Origin: Hybos culiciformis
Lineage: Eukaryota > Arthropoda > Insecta > Diptera > Hybotidae
Direction of reading: 5' to 3'
Assembly (NCBI GenBank): GCA_964007475.1
Contig: OZ023273.1
Span: forward strand, 47,121,525-47,185,524
Length of the DNA stretch: 64,000 bases
Shown here: positions 43,923 to 55,396 of the stretch, one piece after another
How the letters are laid out: every line of letters begins with the position of its first letter
How positions within the stretch are numbered: the first letter of the stretch is position 1
Position numbers and translations under genes: made by a program
The notes under the pieces: model-generated
What the model saw: the letters and a program-made list of their open reading frames with translations, nothing else
Told to the model about the DNA's origin: nothing
Databases searched by the model: none

Positions 43923-46900
43923 ATAACTTATACTGCAGAACAAGTTTATGTGCCGACTTTAGCACTAAACATATACCATGGACCGGGTCAAATGACCGAT
44001 TAAGAACTTTAAGAACTTTTTAGCTCCATGCGAGCTTAACTTTATTGTATGTAAGTTCAGCACAAAAATATGTTCTACAATATAAATTTCATTTTACTTA
44101 ATTTGTTAGGTTGTAGTAATGTTATGTTAGGTTGTACTAATATTCATCATTTTATTCGAATGAAAAAAGGAGTGTATATTACAATTTTAGCTGTTACATC
44201 AGCTGTCACATTTCGTATACGTAAATGGAAGTTACACAAAAGTTTATAAGCGTACTTTTATCATTACTGCTGCAGCTATCTAAATATTAATGATCAAAGT
44301 GCGCCTAATTGATAATAGATTAAGATAAAATAACTAAGTAAAATAAGGTTATTTTTAATACATTCATATTTATTTTACAACTAAAATTATTTTCCTTTTT
44401 TTGTTTTGAGAACTTTTCTAGTGCAAACTTTATAACAAATTTTTTTTTAGTTCATAATTATAAAATGATGTTCATTATTTTAACGATATATTTTAATTGT
44501 TTGCTATTAATTTGATTGATGTCTAAATAATTGCATTATGATTACTGCGTGCGAAAAACATTGTGAAAAAAAGAATGAAAAAAAAATAAAACAAAAAAAA
44601 TATGATGCATTTTAGTTAATGCTCACAGAATAAAAACCTGCAACTTTTTGTACGGCTATAAAGTATATTTTATATGTATTTTCTTTACGAGCATTTAAAA
44701 AAAAAATTATAAAGTTGGGCGCACATTTAGGAAAATTTACATATTTTTTATGCGGCGATAAATAAATAAAAAGAAAAATTGTTTTTATTTTTTTATTTTT
44801 TCGATTTAAAATGTAAAACAAAATAAATAAATAATAACTTGCAAACATTAAAAGATTTTTTTTCTATATAATGTCTATGAAAAACCACTTCAATTTATTT
44901 AATATGGAATAAGATGACAAATAGTCTTTCTGGTCTGGTATATACATGCAACCTGGATAAATTTAAAAGTTGAAATTGGAAAATTCTATAAATTGAATTG
45001 CAAGTAATTTTTCAAATGCATTACAAATATATCTGACTTGTATATTATATTTAAAGTATCTATATATATAATTATTTCACAATTCTATATCTAATTTTAA
45101 AAAACTGATAAAAATCCGAAACTATTTGCGCAAGTAAAATAAGAAAATCTCTCAATTCAAAGCCATCCTCATCCTGATGAGATTATTTTTGATGAAATCT
45201 GAATTCAAAAAACTTTATCTTATTTTTATTATACCAAGTATTTATGTAAATGTATTTATGTAAATGCAATTATATGCACAATTCGATTTAAAAACAACAT
45301 ATAAATATATACACTTACTATTATATTTTCCCTTTGCAAACCGTATAATAAATATTATGAGTGCGCAAGCGAATCTGTTTGTTCTTAATATTTTTTTTTT
45401 TGTATAAATATCATAATAATTATTTTTACAACCTGTTGAATGAAGAAGAAGAGATTTTGATATCTTATAAAAAAACCAGTTCATCTTTACAGGAGCTAAC
45501 GGTTTAGTTATTATATAGTAAATACGGATTAAAAATAAAAAAAAAATTTTTATTGGTTTTCCAATTTATATTTATGGTTTTGTTAAAAAGAAATAATAAG
45601 GTATGGCAATGTTATTGCCGGCTTTAAATGCATTTTAAAAATTTATTTTTTATTTATTTTTCTTTTTTTAAATTAAAATAAAACAGCCATGGACAAATTT
45701 GGTCAAGCCGGTTGTTAAATAGCTTGTTTTTTCCAAATTTCATTCACATAAATAATAATATATTATAAATTATTTATATATGTAAAAATTTTCTTTATTT
45801 TATAAGTGGATTTTATAGATAAATAAAATAAACAAAAAAAATTTTTTTTTGCTGCTATTAGTTAAGTTTATTTTAAGGTAAACATAATTTACCTTTGGGG
45901 TAAAATTGAAAGAATAGTACTAAGAATCAAACATTAAAAATATACCAGCGCAGTTCATTTGCAGACCTAAAAATTTATTTATGTGAATAAAAGGTTGGAA
46001 GAATTTTCAGGTGCGGAGAATATTTTTCGCTATACTGGTAAGGTGCAACTATAAATGTTCAGACTACTTCAAATATATGTTTTCTAAGAAAATATACCCG
46101 AAAACCAAATATAAAAAGATAAATCACCTTCTCTACTCATTTGTGACAAATTCTTCAAATAATTTTAGTGCAGATGAAGTTTAGAAAAGTAAATGTATTC
46201 CCTAATTAATATAGTATGTAAATGCTCATCATAAAAGTTTATCTTAAAACATAGCAAACGTACTAAAATATGTATATTCTTCATTGGGAAAAAAAATAAC
46301 ATCATTATTCTGTTAAATGTATATCTATAATGAATGAATTTAAATGCTCAATCAAAATTATAAACATTTTACATTATGCCGAAAATTATCAGCAATTTTA
46401 TTAAAATACCCGGAAAACAAAATATTAGCAGCAAAAAAAAATAAAAAATATGTTTGGCCATGAAGTTTTAATATTTATAATTAAGCGTGTATCACACATG
46501 TATATACAAGTAAATATTTTTAAGTTAATTTTTTTATGAATATTATGGCGATATTATTAAGAATTCCACGATTTGATCATTGATTATAAAATTAGTTGAT
46601 GATCTTGAAATTGCGATTAACAATTTTTTTTTTTTAAAGCAAAAGATCTGGATCAAAGTTTATTTTATATTGTAAGGTTTTGAAGTCACAAATTGAATTC
46701 CTGCTTTCATCTTATATGTGTGGTATATCGTAATATGAGTTCGAAAATTTTGATATTTATGAACTCTATATTTATTTAACTATTTTACCTATTTTAGTTA
46801 TGCTCTACACTTACATTTATTTACAGATATTAATAAAAAAAATAATTCTAAAATAAGATATGTTTCTTCAGTTTCTTCTAGGCTGGCAGAGAAAATACAC

Positions 46901-46967
46901 ATAAATATAATACCGAAACAAAAAGAGAAATGTACTTATTATATAGTACAAGTAATTTTAGTGGGAT

Positions 46968-47072
46968 CGTCAAAAATTGAGTCATAAAGTCAACTGATGT
47001 TATGGCACTCGGAAAAAAGATATTAATTCAAAGTTAAAATTGCTTTATGACTTTACGGCTCAATTTTTGACG
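46968..47072. mobile_element. 105-bp inverted-repeat element (small MITE)
   Basis: The left arm is CGTCAAAAATTGAG then TCATAAAGTCA. The right arm is the reverse complement CGTCAAAAATTGAG then CCGTAAAGTCA. The outer 14 bp match exactly and the next 11 bp closely. The middle is about 55 bp. No clear target duplication, and no coding potential. Confidence 0.55.
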
Positions 47073-49813
47073 TTATGCCTATTGACCTTACTACACCCAA
47101 CCACAAGTTAATAAAATTTATTTTTTCAGGTTCATATTAGAAACTACCTAAAATCTTCAAGCAAAGATAGTTACTGCCTAAATCTTACATCGACTATAAT
47201 ACTACTATAGAAAAGATAGATTTATAATAAATTATAAAAGAAAATTTTTAAAATCAACTCAAGCATAAAATTCATATATTATGTTATTTCTATTGTAATG
47301 TTATTACTAATTTATTATTTTATTTCTAAATATACATATATGTATATATATATATATATTTTCCAAACATTGAAATTACTGATAAGTTGTTTCGTTGAAA
47401 CGAAAAAAAAAAAAAAAATAAATAACCTGTTCATTTTACGCAATAAGCGAAAACTAAAACGATTTTTAAAAACAAAATTTATTATATTATATGTATAATT
47501 TATTTAAAAGTATATGTAATATACTATAATACTACTCCGCTAATACTTTATTTTTTTTTTGCACCAATAACGGTGCGTATCTAAAAATACAAAGTTGTGG
47601 TGCGTGCTATAAAAATATTTTAATTTTTTTTTTTTTTATTTTTTTTTTTTTTAGTTCAAAATATTGGAAATAGCATTCAAAAAACGATGAGCAAAAAAAT
47701 AAAAAAAATTTATTAACATAATTAATTGATTTTTTTCTATGTATTTGTTAGAAAAAAAAAAAACATATTATTATGTATGTTCATTGCGTGTATATATATA
47801 TATAGTATGTTAGATATAGTAAATATATTTTGTGGAAATAGGAATGAGAATTCACATGTTGATCATATTAGTTTGAAATAAAAAACAAAAAAAAAGAAAT
47901 TTATAAAATCGTGGACAAAAAATTTCAGCAATAATGTGACGATTTTTAGGTTCAAATTTCATTAACTTAAAAAATTTTGAATTATAGATTAATTCATTAA
48001 GATTATAATAATAATTCATTGGGAGGTCATAGTATATAGCAGCAATATTTAACAAAAAAAAATTGGAATTTATTAAGCCGAAGAGTTAAATACAGATATT
48101 AGTAGTACCAGTTCCACAAATTATAAGATGAAAGATAGAAATTAAATATTTAATCGTCTCTAATACTTAAAAAAAATTTTCATTTAATGTCATTTGGTAA
48201 AAAAAAAACTTTATTATTTTTTAATCGCAACTATGCATTTTATTTAGGTGCGTCTTGCATATCTTTGAACGTTCAAAAACACAAAATCAGTGAAAGTATA
48301 ATTTTATTTTATTTTAATTGAATATATTTTAAGTCTGTCGTTTATGCATTATATACATTAAAAATTTGAATATTTAATAACGTTAAAATTGAATTAAAAA
48401 TATATTATTTTCGTAGACAAAAAATAAAAAATTAAATTTTCCAACCATAAAATTAACGAAAAGTAAAAACTATTTTTATTTATTGGTTCTTGGCAAAAAC
48501 TGAAATGTACTTACTTACCTATGTAGTTTGTTTAATTTACAAAATAAATATTTTTGAATAAAATTGGGGATTTTTTTTTTATTTAAATCTTTTTCTAAAC
48601 CAAGTGTACCAACCAAGGGTAAATTATGTAAAGTTCTTCTTGAATTTTTTACACCTCGTTCGAAGTTAGAAGAATAAAATTTGAACTCTATAAAATGCAT
48701 TTAAAAAATATATTTCTAAAATTTCTAATATTACAATATAGTTTCAAACGAAAACATCGTATTCCCATAAGATTTAGAAAAAAAAATAAATAAATTTGTA
48801 CGATATGAAGTTAATATCTTTTGAATGTAGGTACACGACAAATTGAAAGCTAAATAATTTAAAAAACAAAGAATGAAAACGTTTGTTAAGCATTAAAGTT
48901 TTGTGCTCTTTATAAATATAAATATATTCTTTTAATTTTTTTTTTTCTACTTTTGTAAAAGCAAAATGCACTATAATTTTTTTTTCTTTTATTTTTGTTA
49001 AAAATAGTTATACGAAACACCTTTGATACACATAACTTTTATAAAGAGAAGGGATTTTTCTTTCATAATAATAGTACTTGGAAAAATAAAGCATATATAT
49101 AATATGTACCTATATTTACATAATTTCATTCTTTTTACATTTTATTGCATTTACTCAAAAAAAAAAAGAAAAAAAAAAGTTAAATAAATATTTTCATCAC
49201 AAAGCAGAAAAACAATGTCAATAAAAATATATGTATGTGCATAAAGTTTCAAATGCATTTCTAAGGTCGCCCAAATGTCCAATAAAATTTATATAACTAA
49301 TTTGTTTTTTTTTTTTTTTTAATTAAATTAAGTAAATTTTATCACTCAAACCGATTTTAATAAGCGAGTCAGATTTCGGCTTTAAAGTGGCTTTGAAGCA
49401 TTGGTGACCTTCTGCTGGTTTTTTCCATACAAAAAAAAAAGAAATAAGAATCTAATAGCTTTGCGAAATAATAGTTGATTTAATAATAGTCAGCTTGTTA
49501 GATTAAAAAATTGAAAATAGCTTATTTAATATGATCGAAATATTTACAAATCATTTAATTTCACAATTTCATATTATTAAATGTACATAAATGCTTATGG
49601 TGGTAGCAAAATGGTGCGTAAGCGATTATTTTGAAGGATTCGGACAGTTTAACTAACTAATTTAACGAATGTATTTTATAATATAATAAAATAATAACTC
49701 TTGCCATCTCACTTAATAAACGTAACAAAAGACAATAAACCCTGAATTTATTTTAGGGGAGATTAAGTTTCTTTTTTAAATTAAAAAATAAAATTTAAAA
49801 ATATACATCTCTG

Positions 49814-50112
49814 AGCACTTGGATAGGACCAACATATTTTCATATATTTTCTTATTTTTGAAAGCTAAAAAATAGGACAGAATTGCATATTTTGGATGTT
49901 TTTATAGAATGTTTTGGCTTTCTAAGATAATTTTTGGCAGTTTCCATTATGTCAGCATCAAAATTCAAAGTGCTAATATTATCTACATTAAATTGCCTTT
50001 CAAACTTACAGCAATTTGTGCATTGACCCTGCATTAAAAACCTCCCGCTTGAATAAGGCCATCATATTTCATATATAATATATGAAAATTATGTTGGCCC
50101 TATCCAAATGCT
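49814..50112. mobile_element. 299-bp inverted-repeat element with a third internal copy of its arm
   Basis: The left arm AGCACTTGGATAGGACCAAC plus ATATTTTCATATAT is matched by the reverse complement at about 50073-50112 (AGCATTTGGATAGGGCCAAC and on). A further, more diverged copy in the left-arm orientation (TTGAATAAGGCCATCATATT) lies at about 50049-50075, so the right end forms its own hairpin. The interior holds a minus-strand open stretch described separately. The superfamily is unassigned and no target duplication is evident. Confidence 0.6.
49852..50061 (-). pseudogene. Possible coding fragment inside the inverted-repeat element
   Basis: An open minus-strand frame of about 69 codons begins after a TGA with WPYSSGRFLMQGQCTNCC and continues through DNISTLNFDADIMETAKNYL to a stop at 49852. 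It has a CxxCC and a balanced composition, unlike most AT-driven ORFs here, and it sits between transposon arms. It could be a scrap of transposase or of a captured gene. I do not recognise it. Confidence 0.2.
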
Positions 50113-51262
50113 GTGGGGTGTAAATAGAAATAAAAGAAAATATAATAGTAATAATAACAATAATAATATTGATTCAAGTAATGAACGCTATTGTTTACCT
50201 TTCTGTCTTATAATATTTTTTGAAAAATATTTTTAACATTTTAAATTCAGTTGGTTAGAAAAAAAACGTTCCTTTTTTTTTTTTTTTGTTTTTTGTACCA
50301 ATAAACGATAGTAACAAAAAATGCATTTTGTTTTTCCAACATATAATCCTTTGAGAATATATTAAAATTATTTTATTTTTATTTTTTTTTTTGTTTCAAA
50401 GCACGCAAGCTTATATTTTATTTGCTTTAAAAAAATTTTATGAAAAACAATTATTTTTTTGTTCTATGTAAAGTGTAGCTCTCTATATACATTTTTATAA
50501 TTGAATAATTTGCATTTAATATAACTATGTATTTTTATATTTTTTTTCTTATATACATAATATACTCTAGTTGTTTATTTTGACTAACTGTTCATCAATT
50601 TGTGTACAAGGAATGAATATTATTCATTTTTAAATAGAGCATTTATAGAACTGAATTTTATATGAAAGATATTATAATCTAAGGTCTTTCGTCTGGTTAG
50701 TATAATAACAGTGTACATGTATGAAAAATTATAGTTATGAGTAAAATACATTCAAAGTTTTTTTTTTTAATGCATGAAGTTTCACATAAAATTGAAATGC
50801 AATATTTTCATATTTATCACATAAAATATGGTATAGAATCAATATTTTCACAAATGGATAGAAGTTATCCGTGTAAAGTGGACTACGGGGAAACCAATGG
50901 TGCTATAATCGAACAACGCAGTGTATAAGTATCATACCCTAGTATTATACTGAGCAGACGATATAAGTTGTTCAAAAACATATGTATTTTGTAGGTACCG
51001 AGGTAGGTACTTATAAATATAATTTTGCTATTGGTAATTTGGTTGAGGAACCGAACGACAAATAAAACACACTATATATTTTCAATCGAAAGTCAATTTT
51101 TCGTTTACCTTGTAAACTTTATCGTAATTATCGTATTTTTTTTTTTTTTGCTAAAGTAAAAGATAAATATACCTTCGAAAAAAAAAATTACGAAATTTGA
51201 CTTTGGATATCGAAAATTATACTTATATACAATTTTTCGCTTGAGAATTCTATTAGTCCATA

Positions 51263-51271
51263 CACCACTAA
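51263..51271. repeat. Left copy of a 9-bp direct repeat flanking the fold-back element (candidate target duplication)
   Basis: CACCACTAA here and at 52586-52594, immediately outside the element's two ends. Confidence 0.55.
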
Positions 51272-51280
51272 GGGTGAGTG

Positions 51281-51724
51281 CCACTTGTACAATTACCAGT
51301 TGTACAATTTTTCAATTTGCATGGAGAAAAAAATTGTACAACTGGTATTTTTTCTCTGTACAACTGGTAAAAAATAATCCAGTTGCACAATTGACCAGTT
51401 GTACAATTTACCAGTTGTACAATCGATTTATCCAATTGTACCACTTGTACAATTCAGTTTTCACCACTTGTACATTTTAGACCAGTTGTACAATCCTTTT
51501 TTTCTCAAATTAACCACTTGTACAATGTTGGACCAGGTGTTCAATATTTATTTTTATAAAATTAACCACTTGTACAATGTTGCGATATTGTGATATCTCA
51601 GGAACGGTAGTAGAAATTAAAAATATTAATTAAAAAAAAACCCCCGAAAATGGCGTATGGGCTAAAAAAATTCTCAGCCGTCGATTTATAGAAAGTTATA
51701 AAATTTATTGACCAGTTGTACAAT
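51281..51724 (+). repeat. Left iteron array of the fold-back element
   Basis: About fourteen copies of ACCASTTGTACAAT by eye, mostly in this orientation, at irregular spacing. Two inverted copies lie at about 51331 and 51354. Some are degenerate (e.g. CCAGTTGCACAAT, CCAGGTGTTCAAT). The TTGTACAA core is a perfect palindrome. The last copy (51711-51724) is separated from the rest by the 134-bp duplicated block. Confidence 0.85.
51576..51709 (+). repeat. 134-bp direct repeat, copy A (inside the fold-back left arm)
   Basis: It begins AATGTTGCGATATTGTGATA, contains CTCAGGAACGGTAG, a run of nine A before CCCCCG, GGCGTATGGGC and CAGCCGTCGATTTATAG, and ends AAATTTATT. Compared base by base, it is identical to 52783-52916. 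Confidence 0.95.
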
Positions 51725-51954
51725 CTCTATGTTAAAGTTATAACCGTGAAAAAATAAGCAAAATGTATGGAAAAGCTGTTGTGCATAATGGGTGCCGCTA
51801 CCGCATCCCATTCGCTTCGCCGCAAAAAAAGTCCTAGCGACCTTATTTCACTTTGAAAAAAAAATAAAATTTCGGAGGGCTAATTCCATTTTTATAAATG
51901 AAATAAGGCCGCGTAGTAATTTCATGTTTCAAAATGAAATAAGACTTCAATAAA

Positions 51955-52070
51955 AAATCTTGTGAGGTGAGCACACAGGGCAGCAGGCGGAGGGCGGGCG
52001 GTTGATCTGACTAACTGTCCGCCCGCCGCCCTGCTGCCCCCTGCCCTTTGTGTTCACCTTACAAGATTAC
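51955..52070. repeat. GC-rich hairpin core of the fold-back element
   Basis: The left half, AATCTTGTGAGGTGAGCACA then GGGCAGCAGGCGGAGGGCGG, pairs imperfectly with CCGCCCGCCGCCCTGCTGCC...TGTGTTCACCTTACAAGATT. A loop of about 16 nt (around TTGATCTGACTAACTGT) separates them. It is by far the most G+C-rich stretch in the window and marks the axis of symmetry of the element. Confidence 0.8.
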
Positions 52071-52180
52071 GCGGCCTTATTTCATTTATAAAAATGAAAT
52101 TAGACCTCCGATAAACTTTTTTTTTGGTCACGGTCTTATTTCACTTTTAAAAATAAAATAAGGCCGCGAGGATTTTTGTT

Positions 52181-52216
52181 TATGACATTCGCGGTTTAAT
52201 TATGACATTCGCGGTT
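52181..52216 (+). repeat. Two-copy 16-bp repeat, period 20, in the right arm
   Basis: TATGACATTCGCGGTT at 52181-52196 and at 52201-52216, separated by TAAT. I saw no clear counterpart in the left arm. Confidence 0.85.
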
Positions 52217-52249
52217 ATGTCATGTAGCCGTTAATTCTATAAAATATAG

Positions 52250-52578
52250 ATTGTACAAGTGGTCAAAAATTGTACAAGTGGTAAATTACAAAAAAAAAAA
52301 AGATTGTACAACTGGTCAAAAATTGTACAAGTGGTTAATTCGAAAAAATCGAGATTGTACAACTGGTCTAAAATGTACAACTGGATTGTACAACTGGCAC
52401 TAGTCTGTACAAATGGTTCTTCTCTGTACAAGTGGTCAATTGTACAAGTGGAATCTTTTTACCACTTGTACAATCCAAAAAAACCAGATGTACAATTAAA
52501 TTTTAAATTGTACAAGTGGTATTTTGGATTGTACAACTGGTACAAAAAAATTGTACAACTGGTAATTGTACAACTGAC
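52250..52578 (-). repeat. Right iteron array of the fold-back element
   Basis: About sixteen copies of the same 14-bp motif by eye, read here mostly as ATTGTACAASTGGT, the inverse of the left array. Two are in the opposite orientation, near 52460 and 52482. Confidence 0.85.
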
Positions 52579-52585
52579 ATGCATC

Positions 52586-52594
52586 CACCACTAA
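52586..52594. repeat. Right copy of the 9-bp direct repeat flanking the fold-back element
   Basis: CACCACTAA, matching 51263-51271. Confidence 0.55.
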
Positions 52595-52718
52595 TGTATT
52601 TTCGATTAAATTGCATTTTAAAGTTTAAATAAAAGTTTAACAACAGCGGGCGAAGAAAGTTATAGTTTTTATATATAAGAGTTCTGTGGTTAATTCAACC
52701 CAGATAATTGATGTTTTA

Positions 52719-52755
52719 GGGATCACATGTCATTTTTTGGGGATCACATGTCATA
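52719..52755 (+). repeat. GGGATCACATGTCAT in direct tandem
   Basis: The 15-bp word occurs twice with a short TTTTTG spacer, between the fold-back element and the outer 134-bp repeat. Confidence 0.8.
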
Positions 52756-52782
52756 CTCAATGTATCAGGTGGAATAAAGTTA

Positions 52783-52916
52783 AATGTTGCGATATTGTGA
52801 TATCTCAGGAACGGTAGTAGAAATTAAAAATATTAATTAAAAAAAAACCCCCGAAAATGGCGTATGGGCTAAAAAAATTCTCAGCCGTCGATTTATAGAA
52901 AGTTATAAAATTTATT
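52783..52916 (+). repeat. 134-bp direct repeat, copy B (outside the fold-back element)
   Basis: Identical to 51576-51709. It lies about 190 bp beyond the right flanking 9-bp repeat, in the same orientation as copy A. Confidence 0.95.
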
Positions 52917-55396
52917 TTATTACTAGTTTAAAACAAAAAAAAAATTAAAAATTTGGTTAGTGGTAACAACCTTTAAATGATAATAATGTTATATTCAATA
53001 GTTTTAAATAATGTGCGTATAGTATTATATGCATTTTACACTTCTGAAGTATTTCTTCTCCAACTTTGATAATTAAGACTTTTAATTTGATTCCTTATAT
53101 ATTAAAAAAAACTTGGAATTTTTCTCGTATCGTTTAATTCAGATGTGTCATTTATGAATAAGAAAAAAAAAAAAAAGAAGTAAGTAACTTTTATATATAT
53201 AACTCTAACTTTTTCTTATAACATTTTTATTACTTTCCACTTTTTTTTTTTTTTTTAAAGATTTCATATCACCTTGAAATAACCTTTCAAAAATTCAACT
53301 TCATTAGTAGTATATAATATATACCTTTTTTTTTTTCATACTGATGTTGCACAAAAAACTTCATAATAAATTTATGTTATTATTTTTTGTTTTTTTTTTT
53401 TTTTTTCCAACATCGAGTTCTTTGTTACAATAAAACTTAATAAAAATAATTTTTAATTTTTTGTTGGTTTAAAAAAAGTTTTAAGAATAATATCAATAAT
53501 AATAATACTAAATTTTTTAGTATGTATATACATTGTATATTTATGAATATTGCAGTTTTTTTTTTTTTTTTGACTTTACGTTGTCAAATATCAAATATTA
53601 TTTTAGTTGTTGCAAAATTTTTTTTTTTTTTTAAATTTAACTTCTTAAGCGAGGTATTTGTTTGAAATTTTATGAAACGATAAGGGGTAGAAAAGAAGAT
53701 TTTATACAAATTAAAAATTTATAAAATTAATTAAAAAATTAAAAACATTTACATAGTTTCAAATAATGTTTGTTCTGCGTTGTTGGTAAGTAATTTATAT
53801 ATTTATTTGAGAACTAAGCATTGATTAGAAACAACATTGAAGAACTATAGATGCACTGATGCAGTTTTTTTTACAAGACATTTGTATACAGTTGACATAA
53901 AAATATATTTATATCTCATTGTAATCAATAATTAAAAATAAAGAAATTACTTACTACATTTCATTGCTATTCTAGAGATAAAATGTAATGGGTAAATTTG
54001 TAACTCTTTTTTAAATTTAAAATAAATATATATATATGCAAATAACTAGAAGTTTTATTTCCCCCCGTGAGCTTATGTAGAGCTCAATACATTTTTCTTA
54101 CAACTATCGGCTTTTTAAGCTAATGAACTTTAATACTTATATAGTAATTGAAATCAGATCAAAATTTAGTTTGTTTGTTTTTAAGAACAGAAATCTTTAT
54201 TAAGTTAAGTTGCATTTTAATCAAGCGAAAAATTTTATCTCAAAGATGACAGTGTACCTTATAATGGAAATATTAGAAATTGCAAACCACAAGGGTACTG
54301 AATATTTTACAGACAGGACACTGAAATTCATCAATAAATAATAAATTAGATAAAAAAATTTTTTTTTCATATTTTATCTGTTATTTAAAAAAAAAACATT
54401 TCAGACTGAAGTTAATATCTGACCTAATATTTCAGGTTTTTTTTTTTATTTTTATCATAATATTATATTATAATGAAGTTTTTTGTTGTTTTTAAATATT
54501 GGATAATAAAATAAATATAAGTATATATGTTTTTTTTTTTTTTAGTAACAACATAAAGTTAATAAAATTATATTAAACTATTTAAATTAGAAATTCCAAT
54601 GTTTATGAGCATAACATACATAAAATTTATAACATAATACCTAGTTCAAAAAATTATAAAAAAAAAATTTGATATAATTTTTTATTTTTATTTTATTTTT
54701 TTTTTTTCGTTCAAAACATAAAGGTACTAAATTATTGATTTGAAATTAAAATTAGTAAAAACATATAAATTTAGGCTAGACAGATCAGGGCTTACCTAAT
54801 AAAACATAATGTTTAATATGCTCATAATTTTAATACATAAAATAATATTCTTAGAAAATTTTATTTAATTAAATTTTTTTTTTTTTTTTTATGGCATCAT
54901 GTTTTAAAGTCTAGACAAAATTTCTTATCAAAATAATAATATTCATATAAATACAACAAATAACAAAATAAAAAATTCTATATATTTCGCCCACTTAATG
55001 CAAAAATGAAGAAAAATGTTGTGAATGAAAATTTTAGAGCTAAAGGTTAAAAATTGAAAAAAAGCAAAAAAAAAACTTGCATGACACAATTAAATAAAGG
55101 TTGGGCGTCAAAATCATATTCAAATAAAAATGACAATGAGCCCTTTTATCTTCTAATTTTTTTTTTTTTTAAATAATATTGTTCTTTTGATGACTCATGT
55201 ATCAAGTGGTGTACAAATGACCTAGCAATTGATCAAACAGCATATTTTTTTTTTTTTTTTTGTCAAAAGCTTCATTACATTTTTTGGAATTTCTTGCAAG
55301 AAGTGTAGTTTTAAGTTTACGCTTGTTTTCATTTGAAACGTCTTTACATATTTTGGGAATTGTAAAAAAAAAACAAAATAAAGTAAAATAACTTAC

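Larger units (their letters stand above)
51272..52585. mobile_element. Fold-back transposable element, about 1.3 kb, with iteron-array arms
   Basis: The two ends are inverted copies: after a degenerate first dozen bases they share TTGTACAATTACCAGTTG and on. A 9-bp direct repeat (CACCACTAA) flanks them. The arms are built of many copies of ACCASTTGTACAAT (outer layer). Next comes an inverted layer rich in CCTTATTTCA...TGAAATAAGG palindromes (about 51838-51960 against 52060-52175). At the centre is a GC-rich hairpin. No transposase or other coding sequence is recognised; the ORFs here (51241-51593, 52237-52594) are repeat translations. Drosophila FB elements likewise have long inverted repeats made of tandem short repeats and 9-bp target duplications, and some Mutator and Galileo elements look alike. 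The structural class is well supported; the superfamily is inference. Confidence 0.8.
39151..55396 (-). other. 16.2-kb intron between first and second exons
   Basis: It is bounded by GTAAGT (55396-55391) and TTTATTTCAG (39160-39151) on the minus strand. It holds several inverted-repeat elements (near 41.2, 43.8, 47.0 and 49.9 kb) and the 1.3-kb fold-back element near 51.9 kb, all listed separately. Between these, 39.2-41.1, 41.3-43.6, 44.0-46.9, 47.1-49.8, 50.2-51.2 and 53.0-55.3 kb show only AT-rich low-complexity DNA. The 50.85-50.93 kb stretch is less AT-biased but is not recognisable. Confidence 0.85.

Noticed and set aside
50737..50928. 63-codon + strand ORF ending in a less AT-biased stretch
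   Set aside because: No recognisable similarity, no splice or promoter context, and a low-complexity first half. I could not support it as a gene.
51241..52594. CRISPR-like appearance of regularly recurring short repeats
   Set aside because: The repeats occur in both orientations at irregular spacing, are only 14 bp, and sit in the arms of a fold-back element in a eukaryotic intron.
52259..52594. 111-codon + strand ORF rich in LYNW and VQL words
   Set aside because: It is simply translation of the right iteron array and has no domain-like content. The same holds for the ORFs at 51241-51480, 51399-51593 and 52237-52431.
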